From positions 1 through 9,553 of the forward strand of contig BNVG01000076.1 of NCBI GenBank assembly GCA_025997935.1: 9,553 nucleotides of DNA. Reading direction: 5' to 3'. The stretch is from Synergistales bacterium. Its GTDB lineage: Bacteria; Synergistota; Synergistia; Synergistales; Aminobacteriaceae. Both the position numbers and the translations under genes were made by a program. This document shows positions 1 through 6,369 of the stretch, piece after piece (the stretch's first letter is position 1; each line of letters opens with the position of its first letter). Under the pieces are notes generated by a model that was not told the DNA's origin, did no database searches, and was given only the letters and a program-made list of their open reading frames with translations.

Positions 1-125
1 CCGGTGAGAGGCTGGGTGGTGCCGATGATAATGGGCGTAGCGCCGAAAGCCTCACGGGAACCGCTACACGCGACAAAGGACAGACAAACCAATAAAACCA
101 ACGATATTACAAACGTTTTCTTCAT
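1..125 (-). CDS. Substrate-binding lipoprotein of an ABC transporter, probably branched-chain amino acid (LivJ-like) type; N-terminal part only
   Basis: Only the first 41 codons are in the window. The start is ATG at 125, with a strong ribosome binding site (GGGGAGGA at 134-141) 8 bases upstream. The protein opens with a lipoprotein signal peptide: Lys-Lys at residues 2-3, a hydrophobic stretch at 5-19, then FVAC with Cys20 as the likely lipidated residue. Phe at -3 of the lipobox is slightly unusual. After a short linker, residues 31-41 read PIIIGTTQPLT. This resembles the first beta strand and loop of periplasmic binding proteins of the LivJ/Leu-Ile-Val family, which usually begin IKIGxxxPLTG. 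Such proteins capture a ligand outside the membrane and deliver it to an ABC permease. The gene has its own promoter (226-254) and so starts a separate transcription unit. The family call rests on a short stretch and the ligand cannot be told; the lipoprotein nature is much firmer. Confidence 0.7.
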   Translation of the reverse strand, partial: MKKTFVISLVLLVCLSFVACSGSREAFGATPIIIGTTQPLT

Positions 126-225
126 TTCTTAATTCCTCCCCAATCTGATTTTTTATATCCGTACAAAAACGAAAGAAAATCTTAAACATTGGAAGCAACT
201 AAGTAATTTTACGTGTTACAACAGC

Positions 226-254
226 ATAATAGACAAGGAATTTTGTATTGTCAA
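226..254 (-). promoter_or_regulatory. Sigma70/sigmaA-type promoter of the lipoprotein gene
   Basis: On the minus strand there is a perfect -35 box TTGACA (249-254), exactly 17 bases of spacer, and a -10 box TATTAT (226-231) that differs from consensus at one base. Transcription should start near position 219. This gives a 5' untranslated leader of about 95 bases before the ATG at 125. No clear hairpin, riboswitch or terminator was seen in that leader. The -35 box is also the last unit of the tandem 8-bp array listed separately. Activity is inferred from the consensus match and from its position in the only sizeable intergenic gap. Confidence 0.8.
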
Positions 255-293
255 GATGTGAAGATATGAAGATGTGAAGAATTATTGTGAAGA
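249..293 (-). repeat. Tandem 8-bp repeat array abutting and including the -35 box
   Basis: Read on the minus strand, the octamer TCTTCACA occurs at 286-293 and, after 5 bases (ATAAT), again at 273-280. It is followed directly by TCTTCATA (265-272), TCTTCACA (257-264) and TCTTGACA (249-256). That makes four head-to-tail units plus one offset unit, each differing from the consensus by at most one base. The last unit contains the -35 hexamer TTGACA. The array may be a set of binding sites for a regulator or a slippage-prone repeat; the sequence does not decide between them. Confidence 0.75.
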
Positions 294-332
294 ATGAAAG
301 TTTGCGGTTAGCGTTATAAAAGGGTAAAACGA

Positions 333-1058
333 TTACGCGATCTCATACGCCCTCAGTAGCGCGTCCGTATATCGCCCGTCCTCGCGGCTTACAAACAAGG
401 GCGGCTCCACATCAAGCCCCAAGCCGCCGCCCTTCAGTCCCTCCACAAGAAACAGACCGGCGCTTTCTCCCTGCCTCGGGTAGACCAATTTCAGCCTCTT
501 TGGCTCTATTTTGGCCCCCCTCATCAACGCCAAAAACTCCGCCATCCTGTCGGCCCGGAAGACGGCAAAAAAACGACCCTTGTTGTTCAAAAGCCATTTG
601 CTCGCGTCCATCACGTCGGTCACTGTGCAACAGTCGCTCTGCCTCGCTATCGACAGGCTCTCGGAGGGGCTTCTGCGTCCGCGTCCCGTCTCCTCGTAGG
701 GCGGATTGACAACGACGCCGTCAAACGCGCCGCACTCCAAGGTTCTGTAATCCCTCAAGTCCATGCGTCGAAAGGACACGTTATCCCCAAAGCCGTTTTC
801 GCGCAGGTTTCTTTGCGCCATTTCCAGAAGCTCCGGCTGAATTTCTATGCCGAGTACGCTGAACTTTTCGGGGAAGCGCAGGGCGAGCATAAGGGACACC
901 GCGCCCGTCGCCGCGCCGAGTTCGATAAAGGACGACAAACGCGCACGGGGCCTGAGGCGAACATAGTCGGCCAGCAACACCGTGTCCATGCTCACCCTCG
1001 GCCCCTTGTCCGGTTGCCAAAGTTTCAGCCTTCCGTATAAAATCTCGTCGTGCGTCAT
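333..1058 (-). CDS. tRNA1(Val) (adenine-N6)-methyltransferase family protein (TrmN6/YfiC-like, COG4123)
   Basis: A 241-residue class I SAM-dependent methyltransferase. Motif I is FIELGAATG at 44-52, the acidic residue ending the second strand is in LGIEI (Glu72), and the catalytic tetrapeptide NPPY is at 118-121. NPPY is typical of enzymes that methylate an exocyclic adenine amine. The N-terminal part, with WQPDKGPRVSMDTVLLADY at 14-32, matches the layout of the YfiC/TrmN6 family, which modifies A37 of tRNA1(Val) in E. coli, and the length is normal for it. The substrate is inferred from family membership, and other N6-adenine targets remain possible. The gene lies 23 bases after nagA and is probably co-transcribed with it. 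No Shine-Dalgarno sequence precedes the ATG, which sits in a perfect 12-bp palindrome, GTCATATATGAC (1054-1065). No other in-frame start codon was found nearby. No terminator hairpin is evident after the stop. Confidence 0.85.
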   Translation of the reverse strand: MTHDEILYGRLKLWQPDKGPRVSMDTVLLADYVRLRPRARLSSFIELGAATGAVSLMLALRFPEKFSVLGIEIQPELLEMAQRNLRENGFGDNVSFRRMDLRDYRTLECGAFDGVVVNPPYEETGRGRRSPSESLSIARQSDCCTVTDVMDASKWLLNNKGRFFAVFRADRMAEFLALMRGAKIEPKRLKLVYPRQGESAGLFLVEGLKGGGLGLDVEPPLFVSREDGRYTDALLRAYEIA

Positions 1059-1081
1059 ATATGACAGGTCAGTTAATTTAC

Positions 1082-2248
1082 TCAGATAATGCGCTTTCCG
1101 CCGATAAACGCCGCCTTGACGTTGACGTCCTCGTCAAAGAGAATCATGTCGGCGTCCTTGCCCACGTCAAGCCCGCCCTTGGTCGCCTCCATGCCTATGA
1201 CGCGGGCCGGTACAAGGGAGGCCATGCGGACTGCGTTATAAAGTGAAACGTCCGTGAATCGCGTCATATTGCGTACCGCCTCATTCATGCTGAGAGAGGA
1301 CCCGGCTAAGCGTCCGTCTCCCAACCTTATGACGCCGCCTTTTACCACCACTGCGCGTCCGTCGTCCCTGTCGTACTGGCCGTCAGGCAAACCATTGTAT
1401 CTGACGGAGTCGCTTATCAGGCACATACGGTCGGGGCCTTTGAGGCGATAGATAAGCTGGAGTATGGCGGGGTCGAGGTGTGTTCCGTCGGCTATGACCT
1501 CACAGGTAACTCTGTCGTCCAAGAGGCAGGCCGCTATGACGGACGGGTCTCTGTGAGTCATGGCGCGCATCGAGTTGAACGTATGAGCCGCCAGCGTCAC
1601 GCCGGCGTTTATGCCGTCCATGGCCTCGTCAAACGTGGCGTCGGTATGGGCGGCAGCGGCCACGACGCCCGCGTGTCTGAGGCGGCGTATGGCGTCGAGA
1701 GACCCGGGAAGCTCCGGCGCGAAGGCCATGACGCGGATATTTCCGTTTCCGGCTGAGAGCAGGGTGTTGAGGTTCTCATGCGCTATCGGACGAAGAAGCT
1801 CAGGCGGGTGAGCGCCGCGTTTTTTCATGGATATATAGTTTCCTTCAACATATACGCCGAGGCATCGCGCCCCCTTGTGGGGTTTTCTGTCGTCGCTATC
1901 CTTATCGCAAAACTTCGCCGCCGCGTTTACGGCGCGCCAAAGCTCTTTCTTCTCCGCCGTGTCCGTGGCGGCTAAGAAACCCGTCACGCCGTGCTTGAGT
2001 TGGTCTATGGCTATGCTATCGAGCGACTCGTCTGACGCGTCCATGACGTCAAAGCCCGCTCTCCCGTGGTTATGAATGTCTATGAAGCCCGGCGACAAAA
2101 AAGACCCGCGCGCGTCCAATTCGCTGTCCACCTCGGCCTCTATATGAACGCCCAAAGCCGCGACACGCCCGTTCAGGGCCAATAGACTGCCCTCCATTAT
2201 ACGGCTTTGCGTGATAATCTTCGCGTTTTTGATCAATAATCGTTCCAT
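1082..2248 (-). CDS. nagA: N-acetylglucosamine-6-phosphate deacetylase
   Basis: A 388-residue amidohydrolase-superfamily enzyme of normal length. NagA converts GlcNAc-6-phosphate to glucosamine-6-phosphate and acetate in the cytoplasm, feeding amino-sugar catabolism and cell-wall recycling. Visible features in order are the metal motif in FIDIHNHGRAGFD with His59 and His61, the metal-bridging Glu135 in GVYVEGNY, KKRGAHPPE at 142-150, metal ligands His201 (AAHTDA) and His222 (AAHTFNSMRAMTH), substrate-site His257 in ADGTHLDP, and the catalytic Asp280 in LISDS. The intact HxH pair suggests a two-metal centre of the Bacillus type; E. coli NagA lacks this pair and uses one metal. The usual EGP is EGN here. 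No nagB or sugar transporter is nearby. The gene begins 20 bases after rho and is followed 23 bases later by the methyltransferase. Its ATG has only a weak upstream purine stretch, so translation may depend on read-through from rho. Confidence 0.95.
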   Translation of the reverse strand: MERLLIKNAKIITQSRIMEGSLLALNGRVAALGVHIEAEVDSELDARGSFLSPGFIDIHNHGRAGFDVMDASDESLDSIAIDQLKHGVTGFLAATDTAEKKELWRAVNAAAKFCDKDSDDRKPHKGARCLGVYVEGNYISMKKRGAHPPELLRPIAHENLNTLLSAGNGNIRVMAFAPELPGSLDAIRRLRHAGVVAAAAHTDATFDEAMDGINAGVTLAAHTFNSMRAMTHRDPSVIAACLLDDRVTCEVIADGTHLDPAILQLIYRLKGPDRMCLISDSVRYNGLPDGQYDRDDGRAVVVKGGVIRLGDGRLAGSSLSMNEAVRNMTRFTDVSLYNAVRMASLVPARVIGMEATKGGLDVGKDADMILFDEDVNVKAAFIGGKRII

Positions 2249-2268
2249 GGATAATCTCTGAGCCTCTG

Positions 2269-3900
2269 TTACGGAACTTTTATGGACATCAAAAAGTCTT
2301 TGTTGGTTTGGGTTTGCCTGAGTTTGTCCAAAATGAGATTGAGCGCCCCCGCCTCGTCAACGCCAACTATGCGCTTTCTCAGAAGCCAAAGCCTCGCCAG
2401 CTCTTCCTCGCCGAGCAGGAGGTCTTCGCGCCTCGTGCCGGAGCGCGTTATGTCGATAGCCGGGAAGATGCGCTGTTCGGCCAATTTTCGGGAAAGGTGC
2501 AACTCCATATTTCCAGTGCCCTTGAACTCCTCGTATATGACGTCGTCCATGCGACTGCCCGTATCGGTCAGAGCCGTGCCTATGATGGTGAGGCTTCCGC
2601 CCTCCTCGAAGTTGCGGGCCGCGCCGAAAAATCTTTTTGGGAAATACAACCCGGACGGGTCGAGACCGCCCGAAAGCGTGCGCCCGGACGGCGGAACGGT
2701 GAGGTTCGAAGCGCGGGCCAAACGCGTTATAGAGTCGAGCAATATGACGACGTCCCGCTTGGCCTCGGCCAAACGCTTGGCCTTTTCAAGCGCGAGGTTG
2801 GCCACGCGGATATGCTCGTCGGCCGGCCTGTCGAAAGTGGAGGCTATAACCTCCCCGTCCACGGAGCGCGCTATGTCGGTGACTTCCTCCGGGCGCTCGT
2901 CTATAAGGAGAGCCATGAGAATAATGTCGGGGCAGTTCGTGGAGATAGCCCCGGCTATACGCTTCAAAAGCGTGGTCTTACCAGCCTTTGGCGGAGAAAC
3001 TATAAGGGCGCGCTGGCCCAAGCCTATAGGGGCGAAAAGGTCCACAAGGCGCGTAGCGAGCTCCTTAGGCCCGAGTTCGAGATTTATTTTCACATTTGGG
3101 AATATCGGGGTGAGAGAGCCGAATTGAGCGCGGCGGCGCGACTGCTCGGGGTCTGAAAAATTGACGGTCTCGACGCGAAGCAGGGCCTCGTAATGCTCCT
3201 GGTCCCGCGGAGGGCGGATTAAGCCCCACACCACGTCTCCGTTGCGTAAACCAAAACGCCTTATCTGCGAAAGAGAAAGATAAACGTCGCCATCGGTAGG
3301 CAACATACCCTTGGGGCGCAGAAAGCCGAACCCCTCCGGCAAGATTTCGAGCGTTCCGCCGCCGAATTTGTAGTTCATGCTCTCGGCCTGAGCTTTCAGC
3401 ACCGCAAAAATCAAATCGTCCTTGTGAAGCGTCGTCGCTCCCGAGGCGTTCAGGTCTTTGCCTATATCGCGAAGCTCCGTCAGTTTCAAAGACGCTAAGT
3501 AGGCGTAAGTATGCTTGGGTTTTGGGGGGACGTAAACTTCCGTGACGGCGGGCGTTTCTGACACGACAATCGCGGAGGTCTGAACCGGCGTCGCGGCCGC
3601 TTCCGGCGTCGCGGCGAGAGCTACGGGCGGCTCGGCCCGCGCGGGCGCGGTTTCGGCTATGGCCGGTTCGGGCGGCAAAGGCAAAAGCGCGGTCTCCGCG
3701 ACCTTACTTCTCGGCGGACGCCCTCTGCGCGGCTTTACCGGCGCGACGACCAAATTCACGGCTTCCATTGAAGCGTTTTGAGGCGCGTTTTTCTCTGAAT
3801 CGGAAATAGAAGCCCTCCGCGGCTTCCGAGTCGGAGTAGCCGTCTCTTTAATCTCGGCCGCTTCCGCTTCGGTCGCCCGGTCTCTTTTCAACCTGACCAT
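2269..3900 (-). CDS. rho: Transcription termination factor Rho with a long N-terminal extension
   Basis: Rho is a hexameric RNA-dependent ATPase/helicase that ends transcription. Numbered from the ATG at 3900 (543 residues), a Rho N-terminal helical domain covers about 131-173. The cold-shock-like RNA-binding domain is at about 181-246, including GFGFLRP. Walker A is SPPKAGKT at 302-309, Walker B is VVILLD at 384-389, and the conserved blocks LSGGLDPSGLYFPKRFFGAA and DITRSGTRRED follow. E. coli Rho has 419 residues; the extra roughly 125 lie before the Rho N-domain. They are Ala/Pro/Glu-rich, probably disordered, with basic patches RKPRR and KPRRGRPPRSK, the latter like an AT-hook. An in-frame TTG at 3921 would add seven residues but has no good ribosome binding site. 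I prefer ATG 3900 because it overlaps the stop of the leader ORF at 3900-3959 and can be translationally coupled. nagA follows 20 bases downstream. Confidence 0.97.
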   Translation of the reverse strand: MVRLKRDRATEAEAAEIKETATPTRKPRRASISDSEKNAPQNASMEAVNLVVAPVKPRRGRPPRSKVAETALLPLPPEPAIAETAPARAEPPVALAATPEAAATPVQTSAIVVSETPAVTEVYVPPKPKHTYAYLASLKLTELRDIGKDLNASGATTLHKDDLIFAVLKAQAESMNYKFGGGTLEILPEGFGFLRPKGMLPTDGDVYLSLSQIRRFGLRNGDVVWGLIRPPRDQEHYEALLRVETVNFSDPEQSRRRAQFGSLTPIFPNVKINLELGPKELATRLVDLFAPIGLGQRALIVSPPKAGKTTLLKRIAGAISTNCPDIILMALLIDERPEEVTDIARSVDGEVIASTFDRPADEHIRVANLALEKAKRLAEAKRDVVILLDSITRLARASNLTVPPSGRTLSGGLDPSGLYFPKRFFGAARNFEEGGSLTIIGTALTDTGSRMDDVIYEEFKGTGNMELHLSRKLAEQRIFPAIDITRSGTRREDLLLGEEELARLWLLRKRIVGVDEAGALNLILDKLRQTQTNKDFLMSIKVP

Positions 3901-3959
3901 CACAACGCGATACCTTTGCAATAACCGTACTTTCTTGCCTTTACTCTTGCCCTTCTCAT
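3900..3959 (-). CDS. Putative 19-residue rho leader peptide (rhoL-like position)
   Basis: A short ORF encodes MRRARVKARKYGYCKGIAL. It starts with ATG at 3959, preceded by the ribosome binding site GAGGTG (3966-3971) with a 6-base spacer. This is the best translation signal between the upstream membrane-protein gene and rho. Its TGA stop shares one base with the ATG at 3900 that I take as the rho start (TGATG), an arrangement typical of translational coupling. The peptide is strongly basic, with Arg or Lys at 8 of 19 positions. E. coli rho also has an upstream leader ORF (rhoL) in a region involved in autoregulated attenuation. The similarity here is positional; no sequence similarity is claimed. 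Alternatively, the ribosome binding site could serve rho from a non-standard start, since the rho frame is open back to about 3969 but has no usual start codon before TTG 3921. Confidence 0.45.
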   Translation of the reverse strand: MRRARVKARKYGYCKGIAL

Positions 3960-4001
3960 TGCTCTCACCTCATAAAAACAGGATTACTCAAAAAAAATAT
4001 C

Positions 4002-4454
4002 TCAATAAATCTCAAACCTGAAATCGGAGAGATTTTTGTTGTCATAAAAAATGCCCAAAGAATAAAGCCCTCTCGGCAAAGGCTTGCCGTTTTCCAGCAC
4101 AAGACCGTAAATCTTCGAGCCAAATGATTCGGAGAGCGTGTAAGAGTCCGCCTGAACGAGTTTATTTCCAAAAGACCACAGCAACCTTATGTCGGCGTCA
4201 GGCGCGGCCTTGCTGTAATCAAAACGCAGACAGACCTGCATGGCCCCGTACGGAAACCTCGAAACAACGCCTGTAAGTCGAAGCCTGTCGTCCACTTCCG
4301 TGGAAAACGTGACGTTGTAAATTTTCAGAGATTCCCCAAACCTGATGCCGTTTTGACGAATGATCCAAAAAGAAAGGAACGATAAAACCACAGCGAAAAG
4401 AATAACCAACAACAAAAAAGGTTTTCTCTTTCTCGGCGTTCTGTTTTTATACAT
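4002..4454 (-). CDS. Hypothetical protein with one N-terminal membrane anchor
   Basis: I do not recognise this 150-residue protein. It opens with a very basic segment (residues 3-11, NRTPRKRKP), then one hydrophobic segment (about 12-32) ending in FWII, and a soluble domain of about 115 residues. The positive-inside rule would put the short N-terminus in the cytoplasm and the domain outside the membrane. The domain alternates short hydrophobic and polar stretches with turns, such as LRLTGVVSRFP, VCLRFDY, GLYSLGIFY and FRFEIY at the C-terminus, suggesting a small beta-sandwich. That fold guess is inference. An uncleaved signal anchor is more likely than a cleaved signal peptide, as no good cleavage site follows. 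The gene begins 33 bases after the cyclase stop and ends 42 bases before the rho leader ORF. The ATG at 4454 has only a weak AAGAAA upstream. Confidence 0.75.
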   Translation of the reverse strand: MYKNRTPRKRKPFLLLVILFAVVLSFLSFWIIRQNGIRFGESLKIYNVTFSTEVDDRLRLTGVVSRFPYGAMQVCLRFDYSKAAPDADIRLLWSFGNKLVQADSYTLSESFGSKIYGLVLENGKPLPRGLYSLGIFYDNKNLSDFRFEIY

Positions 4455-4487
4455 TTTCTTGGGATCTCGCTCGGGCAGTATAGTTAA

Positions 4488-5357
4488 TTATACCTGAAAA
4501 TTTCTTAAATACCAGTTTTTGATCTTAAAAGATACTTGATTAAGCTCGTCAAGGCCCGCTCCGTCAACCGACAGCCCGCTACTGCCCGAAACCCCGTCGA
4601 TGGCGCGCGCGCGCTCCAAGGCGCGGAGCATCGTTTCCTCTTCGTTTTCGCCCTTTCCGAGCCATTCGCCATACATAACCCCAAGAGCGACCGCAAGCGC
4701 GTAAGCGCCCCAGTTAGATATATCGACAGGCAGACAAACCGTGGACGGAACCGTGCAAAGACAGTCGGCGTAAGTCGGCGTAACCTCTGATAAGCCTACG
4801 CGCAAAGACCCTGTGCCAGCCTCGTTGCCGCCGTCCCCTATGCCGATAACAGCGCGTCCGCGGCGCAGCGCGGCAAAAGCCGCCATATCAAGCGGAGACA
4901 CAACAGAGCTTATATCGACGCCCTTCATATTATAGTAACGACCGTCCTCAGCCCGCCCCGGACGCTCAATAAAAGTCAGCAAATCAGCGCGTCTGTCTAT
5001 TTTGTCGGGATCGTCCACGCAAGCGACGACGGGCCCGCCCACGCTACGCGAACAGCCCGCCACCGCGTCGTAGTTGCGCGCGTCGGTGACAAGAGATACG
5101 TTCTTGCCGACAAGCGACAGCGCGCGCCCCAAAATTACGGCGCCGGGAGGCCCGTCTGTCTCAGGCGCGCCGGCGCTTTTGATGAAAAACCCCGTGATTA
5201 TAACAATGCGGTTCGCGCGGCTCAAAAGCGCGCAAGCATCCCTAAAAAACTCGGGGCGGCAAAGAGCCGAGGCTCCGCGAGAGCGGGAATCGGACGCCAC
5301 GATTTTTCGCAAAGATGAAAAATCAACGGATGTAAAGTCCATATTTTGGGGGTTCAT
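4488..5357 (-). CDS. D-glutamate cyclase-like protein (DUF4392/DGLUCY C-terminal domain family)
   Basis: A 289-residue protein resembling the DUF4392 domain, which forms the C-terminal part of the vertebrate D-glutamate cyclase DGLUCY. That enzyme converts D-glutamate to 5-oxo-D-proline. Recognisable blocks are IVIITGFFIKSAGAPETDGP (51-70), a glycine-rich acidic motif GIGDGGNEAGTG (172-183), and SNWGAYALAVALG (214-226). No signal peptide or membrane segment is evident, so it should be cytoplasmic. The protein is close to a stand-alone single domain. Substrate specificity is inferred from the family. D-glutamate disposal could connect to peptidoglycan precursor turnover or amino acid fermentation. 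The gene starts 13 bases after the pfkA stop and has no Shine-Dalgarno sequence. Its ATG lies in the palindrome TCATATATGA (5354-5363), also present at the methyltransferase start. An internal ATG at residue 6 is possible but no better supported. Confidence 0.82.
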   Translation of the reverse strand: MNPQNMDFTSVDFSSLRKIVASDSRSRGASALCRPEFFRDACALLSRANRIVIITGFFIKSAGAPETDGPPGAVILGRALSLVGKNVSLVTDARNYDAVAGCSRSVGGPVVACVDDPDKIDRRADLLTFIERPGRAEDGRYYNMKGVDISSVVSPLDMAAFAALRRGRAVIGIGDGGNEAGTGSLRVGLSEVTPTYADCLCTVPSTVCLPVDISNWGAYALAVALGVMYGEWLGKGENEEETMLRALERARAIDGVSGSSGLSVDGAGLDELNQVSFKIKNWYLRNFQV

Positions 5358-5370
5358 ATATGATTCGGCT

Positions 5371-6327
5371 TTAGTTCAATTTATCGACAAGTTCCAAAAG
5401 CTCAGGACTGAGCGATTTCTGCTCAGACCATGAGCGTTCGAGATCACTTAAAACCATACGGTGACTAATATCTCCTACCATGAGCCCTGTTTTTCCCACA
5501 AAGAGCGACTCGGCGGCATACGCCCCCATACGAGAGGCCAAAACCGCGTCGAAGGCCGTCGGGCTTCCTCCCCTCTGAATATATCCAAGCACCGTCACGC
5601 GCGCGTCATAGCCGCCGGTGTCCTGGAGCTGGTTCTTCATCTCGTTGGCGCTCATCACGCCCTCGGCTAAGATTATCAGAGTGTGTGTCTTTCTGTTCGC
5701 GTGCGAGTCGTTCAGCCTCTGGCAGAGTTTGCCGATAGAAAGAGACCGCTCAGGCACGACGACGTACTCCGCGCCGGTGGCCACGGCCACCTCAAGAGCC
5801 AGAAAGCCCGCGTTGCGCCCCATCACTTCGACGATAAAAAGCCTGTCATGGCTCGACGCCGTGTCGCGCAGTTTCATGATAGCCTCGAGCGCCGTATTGA
5901 CGGCCGTGTCGTAGCCAATCGTTTCGTCCGTGCCCGAGACGTCGTTGTCTATCGTGCCGGGTACGCCGATGGTGGGCATACCCATGTCGTGCAGGAGCTT
6001 AGCCCCATGAAAAGAGCCGTCTCCGCCTATCACGACAAGCCCCTCAATGCCCGCCGCCCTCATTTTTTCTATGGCCTGCTTGCGTCCTTCCTCGGTCTTG
6101 AATCTATCGCTACGCGCGGTTTTCAGAATAGTCCCGCCCCGGTGAAGAATCCCTCCGACGGAAGACCTGTTGAGCGGAATGTAATCCCCGTCTATAAGCC
6201 CTTCATATCCGCGCATCACGCCGACGCACTCCTTGTCGTTGTAAAGAGTCGTCCTGACGACGGCGCGTATGGCCGCGTTCATGCCCGGAGAATCCCCTCC
6301 GCTGGTCAGTACCGCTATGCGTTTCAT
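5371..6327 (-). CDS. pfkA: ATP-dependent 6-phosphofructokinase
   Basis: A 318-residue protein, essentially the length of the short bacterial PfkA. It phosphorylates fructose-6-phosphate to fructose-1,6-bisphosphate, the committed step of glycolysis. Visible motifs are the nucleotide loop LTSGGDSPGMNAA (7-19), GGDGS (101-105), the catalytic loop PGTIDND (123-129) with Asp127, MGRNAG (169-174), Glu222 in LAEGV, and IQRGGSPTA (250-258). Gly104 in GGDGS and Gly124 in PGTIDND are the residues expected of ATP-using enzymes; pyrophosphate-dependent relatives usually have Asp and Lys there. The ATG at 6327 has a strong ribosome binding site, GGGAGGA at 6337-6343, with a 9-base spacer. It starts 42 bases after the secreted coiled-coil gene and is followed 13 bases later by the cyclase gene. 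A long open frame on the opposite strand is a shadow. Confidence 0.97.
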   Translation of the reverse strand: MKRIAVLTSGGDSPGMNAAIRAVVRTTLYNDKECVGVMRGYEGLIDGDYIPLNRSSVGGILHRGGTILKTARSDRFKTEEGRKQAIEKMRAAGIEGLVVIGGDGSFHGAKLLHDMGMPTIGVPGTIDNDVSGTDETIGYDTAVNTALEAIMKLRDTASSHDRLFIVEVMGRNAGFLALEVAVATGAEYVVVPERSLSIGKLCQRLNDSHANRKTHTLIILAEGVMSANEMKNQLQDTGGYDARVTVLGYIQRGGSPTAFDAVLASRMGAYAAESLFVGKTGLMVGDISHRMVLSDLERSWSEQKSLSPELLELVDKLN

Positions 6328-6369
6328 TTACTTGCATCCTCCCTGTTAATGATAAATGATAAAAGAACC

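Noticed and set aside
2282..3156. Two long plus-strand frames of about 280 codons opposite rho
   Set aside because: They overlap each other and run antisense to the catalytic core of rho, with no recognisable domain. They are shadow frames.
3990..3997. Run of eight T on the minus strand after the membrane-protein gene, as an intrinsic terminator
   Set aside because: There is no GC-rich hairpin directly upstream of the T run.
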